This document shows positions 60,440-64,000 of a DNA stretch of 64,000 nucleotides, in pieces. The stretch is from Candidatus Kryptonium thompsonii (lineage in GTDB: Bacteria > Bacteroidota > Ignavibacteria > Kryptoniales > Kryptoniaceae), in assembly GCA_001442925.1 (NCBI GenBank), contig LDXX01000005.1, positions 248,001 to 312,000 on the forward strand, written 5' to 3'. A model generated the notes under the pieces. It searched no databases, was not told the origin of the DNA, and worked only from the letters and a program-made list of their open reading frames with translations. Position 1 is the stretch's first letter. Each line of letters begins with the position of its first letter. The position numbers and the translations under genes were made by a program.

Positions 60440-62617
60440 ATGAAAAGAGTTAGATTTTTAACCATCGTAATTCTAATCCTAACTATTACAATTTCAGCAT
60501 CTGCGCAAAAGAAGCTCACACTTGAGGACATTTTTAAAACCTTTAAATTTAGAACCAACACCCTGATAAAGCAATGGTTATCCGACGAAGATGCCTATAC
60601 CACCCTTAAATATGATTCCCTCTCAAGATCAATGGCAATTTATAAGTATGATTTAAAATCTGGCAAAGAAGAAAAAATTGTTTCTTACGCTGAACTTGAC
60701 TCCCAAATTCCGAACTTCTCAAAAAATGTAAGCGCTTATTTCTTCTCACCAAATAAAAAATTTATACTTTTCACTGGCAGTCTGCCAGCCCGAAGATTGA
60801 AAACCGGTGGGAATTTCTATCTTTACGACATTCAAACAAAAACCCTAAAACAAATAACGAACACTGAGGAACCCCAAGCGATAATAAAATTCTCACCCGA
60901 CAGCAGGTTTATAAGCTTCGTCAGAAATAATAACATCTTTGTTTATGAAATTTCAACTGGAAATTTTAAACAGCTCACTTTTGATGGTTCTGAGACAATC
61001 CTAAATGGACTTTTCGATTGGGTTTATGAAGAGGAATTTAGCATAATTGATGGTTATGAATGGTCCCCCGATGGAAGGCACATTGCTTTCTGGCGTCTCG
61101 ACCAGTCAAAGGTTCCAGTTTTCAAACTCATTGATTATGAACCAACTTATTTAAATGTGATCGATCAGCGTTATCCCTACGCAGGTTATCCAAATTCAAC
61201 TGTTAAAATTGGAATCGTTAATGTTCAAACTGGCGACATCAAATATATTGATTTTGGAGATGAAGATATTTACATACCAAGGGTCAATTGGACGAGAAAC
61301 CCAGATATTTTATCCTACCAGAAACTTAACAGATTACAAAACAAACTTGAACTTATATTTTATAACATCAAAACTGGCGAGCAAAAATTAATTTTAACAG
61401 AGGAATCAAACACATGGGTTGATGTTCATGATTATTTGACTTTTCTCAAAGATGGTAGACACTTCATCTGGGCAAGCGAGAGAGACGGATGGCTTCATCT
61501 TTACCTTTACAGAATCGATGGGAAATTAATAAATCAAATAACAGAGGGGACATTTGAGATCGACCAACTTTGCTTTGTTGATGAAAAGAATAGAAAAATT
61601 TACTATACATCAACTGAGGTCTCACCCCTTGAGAGACATCTTTATGTAATCGATTTCAAGGGCTTAAACAAAAAGAAGTTATCCGTTGAGGCTGGCTGGC
61701 ACAATGTTGACTTCTCTCCTTCGGGAAGTTTCTACATCGACAATCATTCAACGATAACGAGACCACCGAAGTGGAAACTTTATAGCTATACTGGAAAATT
61801 TATCCGAACACTTGTGGACAATCCAGACGATATTCTTGCAGGTTATGATAAAGGAGAAGTCACATTTGAAGTTGTTGAAACAAGCGATGGTGTGAAACTA
61901 AATGCATGGATGATAAAACCCGCAAACTTTGATTCAACCCGAAAATATCCTGTGCTTTTCTATGTTTACGGCGGACCTGGAAGTCAAACAGTAAGAAATG
62001 CCTTTCTTGGAAACTATGCTTGGTATCAATATCTTGCACAGAATGGATATATAATTTTCAGTGTCGATGGGCGTGGCACAGGAGCGAGAGGAAAATCGTT
62101 TAGAGATGTGATTTATAAAAATCTCGGATATTATGAGTCAAAAGATCAAGCTGAAGCAGCGCTCTATCTTATCAAAAAATATAAATTCGTCGACAGCTCA
62201 AGGATTGGCATCTGGGGTTGGAGCTACGGTGGATATATGTCAAGTTTAACGCTTTTTAAATTTGGAGATATTTTTAAATTAGCTGTCGCAGTGGCACCCG
62301 TGACGACATGGCGATTATACGACACCATCTACACAGAAAGATATATGCAAACCCCTGAACTAAACCCCGAAGGCTATGAGCAAAGCTCGGTATTAAAATA
62401 TGCAGACACTCTAAAAGGTAAATACCTTGTGATTCATGGCACGACCGATGATAATGTACATTGGCAAAATACGATTCAACTTGTGGATAAACTTCAAAAA
62501 GCGGGAAAGCAATTTAATGTGATGTTTTATCCAAATAAGGACCACAGCATTGCGGGAAGAGACACAAGGTATCATCTATTTACCCTGATAACGAACTTCA
62601 TTCTTGAAAACTTGTGA
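60440..62617 (+). CDS. Secreted dipeptidyl-peptidase IV (S9B serine protease)
   Basis: Cleaves X-Pro/X-Ala dipeptides from peptide N termini. 725 residues: signal peptide 'MKRVRFLTIVILILTITISASAQ'; eight-bladed propeller domain (to about 480) with 'DWVYEEEF', the Glu pair that binds the substrate N terminus, and 'RHIAFWRLDQSKVPVFKLIDY'; then alpha/beta-hydrolase with 'YGGPGSQTV', nucleophile Ser595 in 'GWSYGGYM', Asp in 'GTTDDNVH' (670/671) and His702 in 'NKDHSIAG'. All catalytic residues are present. A 210-base gap separates it from the divergent restriction operon and contains no recognised site. Confidence 0.95.
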   Translation: MKRVRFLTIVILILTITISASAQKKLTLEDIFKTFKFRTNTLIKQWLSDEDAYTTLKYDSLSRSMAIYKYDLKSGKEEKIVSYAELDSQIPNFSKNVSAYFFSPNKKFILFTGSLPARRLKTGGNFYLYDIQTKTLKQITNTEEPQAIIKFSPDSRFISFVRNNNIFVYEISTGNFKQLTFDGSETILNGLFDWVYEEEFSIIDGYEWSPDGRHIAFWRLDQSKVPVFKLIDYEPTYLNVIDQRYPYAGYPNSTVKIGIVNVQTGDIKYIDFGDEDIYIPRVNWTRNPDILSYQKLNRLQNKLELIFYNIKTGEQKLILTEESNTWVDVHDYLTFLKDGRHFIWASERDGWLHLYLYRIDGKLINQITEGTFEIDQLCFVDEKNRKIYYTSTEVSPLERHLYVIDFKGLNKKKLSVEAGWHNVDFSPSGSFYIDNHSTITRPPKWKLYSYTGKFIRTLVDNPDDILAGYDKGEVTFEVVETSDGVKLNAWMIKPANFDSTRKYPVLFYVYGGPGSQTVRNAFLGNYAWYQYLAQNGYIIFSVDGRGTGARGKSFRDVIYKNLGYYESKDQAEAALYLIKKYKFVDSSRIGIWGWSYGGYMSSLTLFKFGDIFKLAVAVAPVTTWRLYDTIYTERYMQTPELNPEGYEQSSVLKYADTLKGKYLVIHGTTDDNVHWQNTIQLVDKLQKAGKQFNVMFYPNKDHSIAGRDTRYHLFTLITNFILENL

Positions 62618-62623
62618 TTAAAA

Positions 62624-64000
62624 TTATTCGCTTTTCATTGCCACTTGTTTTGTTGAAACTGCATATATAAGAATGTTGGAGAAAAGCTGTAATTGTGTAG
62701 TATTATCAATTGAAGGGTTATCAAACTTGCTTAAGATTCGCATATAACCTTTATTTGAGAAAACAACGATTATTCTCTTTTGCCAAAAGAGAGCCTCAAG
62801 ATAGTTGTATTTTTCTTCCCTTTCAAATTCTTTTACTTCGACTATATCATCAGCTCCAAGGGGGAGTTCCTTTATTTTCGCCCAGATTGAATAAACCGGG
62901 TGAGAAAGAAAAATTTTCTCGATATAGCTCCCCTCAAATTTTGCTTTTATTTTATCAAGCAAATCCCTTGCACCAATGTTAAATTGACTCGATTTTGAAT
63001 GATTTAGATCATCAATTAAAATTATGCCCCCATTTCTTATACATGCGGCGAAGTTATCGACCGCAACAGGGGAAAACTGAGGTTTCACCACCCCACCGCT
63101 CACAACGACAAGATCTGATTTAGCAACGCTCGGCGACTCAGCCCTTCCACTCTCAAGCGTAACCTTTAACCCCTCTTTTTTATTCAGAAATTCAACAAGA
63201 TTTTTTAATCCAAGTTCAACTATTTCTTCGCCATCTCCCCCGTACTTAACTTGGAAAATTTTTATTTCCCTATCTTTTATCGTTTTTAAGTCAACCCCAT
63301 CCCCACCTGCGGCGATAACCTTAGTTGCCTCTGTAACTCTTCGAATTACAGGAACCCGTTTAAAGTAAAAGTTAATATCTATGAAATCGCTCGGCACGTT
63401 ATTTTCATCATATCCAACTATGAAATTTTTCAAGACAACCTTTATTCGTTCAACTCCTTCTGACAATGGATCAAAGACAACTAACCCCTCCCTGCTGTCA
63501 CCTTTATACAAAGGTCTCCCATAAGTTAACATCGTTCTTCTCGCTATTCCCATCCTCGCTTCAAAAACATCTTCATCAATTCCCGTCGATCCCTTCCTCG
63601 CACGGTAATATTCCTCCAAGCTATGAAACTTACTTGTCTTTGCTTCAAGCCCATAGGCAATAAATCTATCACCCCGGTCACTTAACAAAATCGCATTTTC
63701 TGGATCAAAATTTATTTTGGGTGCAGCGTAGTTATATATTGAAACCTTAAAGACAGTAAATCGATTCGGCGTATAACCTAGCTCAGGATCAACCCAATCG
63801 CCATAAGTGTAGGGATTCGTAGAGTAAATTCCACCCTTGGATTCTTCGGGAAACTCAAAATTGTTAAGCTGATAATCGCTCATATATTTAATTTCAACTT
63901 TAAAAGTGCCTTTATCGAAGACGATGGTCATCGAATCTTTGCCAATGTAGTAGCTCGTATCCCCTGCCGTTTTCATCATCTCTATATCGGGAACGATCTC
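62624..64000 (-). CDS. DUF4159-type protein, 5' end cut by window edge
   Basis: The frame is open from the right edge (base 64000) with no stop before the first Met at 63979, so the protein probably begins outside the window. The first 210 visible residues are beta-rich and unrecognised. From about 230 a DUF4159-like domain follows: 'IKIFQVKYGGDGEEIVELGLKNLVEFL', 'LVVVSGGVVKPQFSPVAVDNFAACIRNGGIILIDDLNHS' and 'FLSHPVYSIWAKIKELPLGADDI', the Rossmann-like fold seen in envelope proteins of myxobacteria and FCB members. Function unknown. It converges on the DPP-IV gene with six bases between. Confidence 0.75.
   Translation of the reverse strand, partial: EIVPDIEMMKTAGDTSYYIGKDSMTIVFDKGTFKVEIKYMSDYQLNNFEFPEESKGGIYSTNPYTYGDWVDPELGYTPNRFTVFKVSIYNYAAPKINFDPENAILLSDRGDRFIAYGLEAKTSKFHSLEEYYRARKGSTGIDEDVFEARMGIARRTMLTYGRPLYKGDSREGLVVFDPLSEGVERIKVVLKNFIVGYDENNVPSDFIDINFYFKRVPVIRRVTEATKVIAAGGDGVDLKTIKDREIKIFQVKYGGDGEEIVELGLKNLVEFLNKKEGLKVTLESGRAESPSVAKSDLVVVSGGVVKPQFSPVAVDNFAACIRNGGIILIDDLNHSKSSQFNIGARDLLDKIKAKFEGSYIEKIFLSHPVYSIWAKIKELPLGADDIVEVKEFEREEKYNYLEALFWQKRIIVVFSNKGYMRILSKFDNPSIDNTTQLQLFSNILIYAVSTKQVAMKSE

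Noticed and set aside
1-64000. tRNA, rRNA or CRISPR loci
   Set aside because: No cloverleaf-like sequence, rRNA segment or regularly spaced repeat was seen by eye; intergenic space is short nearly everywhere.

Overview
The window looks like chromosomal DNA of an AT-rich, probably thermophilic bacterium of the Bacteroidota/Chlorobiota/Ignavibacteria side of the FCB group. The gene content resembles what I know of Candidatus Kryptonia (Kryptonium/Thermokryptus), but that placement is inferred from gene types and not from any marker search. Reasons: large TonB-dependent receptors with carboxypeptidase-regulatory-like plugs, a PorV/PorQ-type outer-membrane protein, secreted proteins with C-terminal type IX secretion (T9SS) sorting domains, and intergenic boxes that match the Bacteroidetes TTTG-N20-TAnnTTTG promoter pattern. 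I saw no tRNA, rRNA, CRISPR array or transposase gene.

Layout. 1-5383 (+): the 3' part of a nuoN-like gene cut by the left edge, then nnr (NAD(P)HX repair), a VanZ-like protein, a half-size GDT1-type transporter, an N-terminal-nucleophile P1/S58 hydrolase and a secreted metallo-beta-lactamase-fold hydrolase. 5395-10063 (-): an accessory-looking five-gene module (6-bladed beta-propeller protein, ABC ATPase, ABC-2 permease, unknown membrane protein, ECF-like sigma factor). The sigma gene has a G9 tract at the end of its core, a 60-bp inverted repeat lies at its 3' end, and a decayed second copy of the sigma gene lies at the other end of the module. 10064-20989 (-): a six-gene cell-surface operon (two secreted proteins with T9SS-like C termini, a lipoprotein, a TonB-dependent receptor, a PorV/PorQ-type barrel, an NHL-repeat lipoprotein). 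21207-24556 (+): copper ATPase CopA, chaperone CopZ and an MgtC/SapB protein. 24546-34367 (-): two small barrel proteins, a Tat-exported asparaginase, endonuclease III, two lipoproteins, a SAM hydrolase-type protein and a large Oar-like receptor.

34467-44975 (-): an uninterrupted 11-gene complex I operon nuoA-B-C-D-H-I-J-K-L-M-N, without the NADH-input genes nuoEFG, behind a near-perfect Bacteroidetes-type promoter. With the nuoN-like gene at the left edge this implies two complex I-type gene sets in the genome. 45078-56736: a parvulin-type chaperone (-), pfkA (+), then a long minus-strand run of housekeeping genes (PHP phosphatase, DUF2520 protein, MEMO and AMMECR1 proteins, ispE, PduO-type cobalamin adenosyltransferase, SirB1-like, LOG-family, SDR, fRMsr, YgfZ).

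56906-58163 (+): a compact regulatory unit, a cytochrome P460-like c-type haem protein behind a promoter whose -7 box overlaps a perfect palindrome, followed by a MarR-family regulator with a four-cysteine C-terminal tail. 58197-60226 (-): a two-gene type II restriction-modification system. 60440-62617 (+): a secreted dipeptidyl-peptidase IV-type protease. 62624-64000 (-): a DUF4159-type protein cut by the right edge.

The strongest leads for something undescribed are the sigma/ABC/propeller module with its G-tract and decayed sigma copy, and the P460-MarR unit, which reads as a self-contained redox or nitrosative-stress switch.
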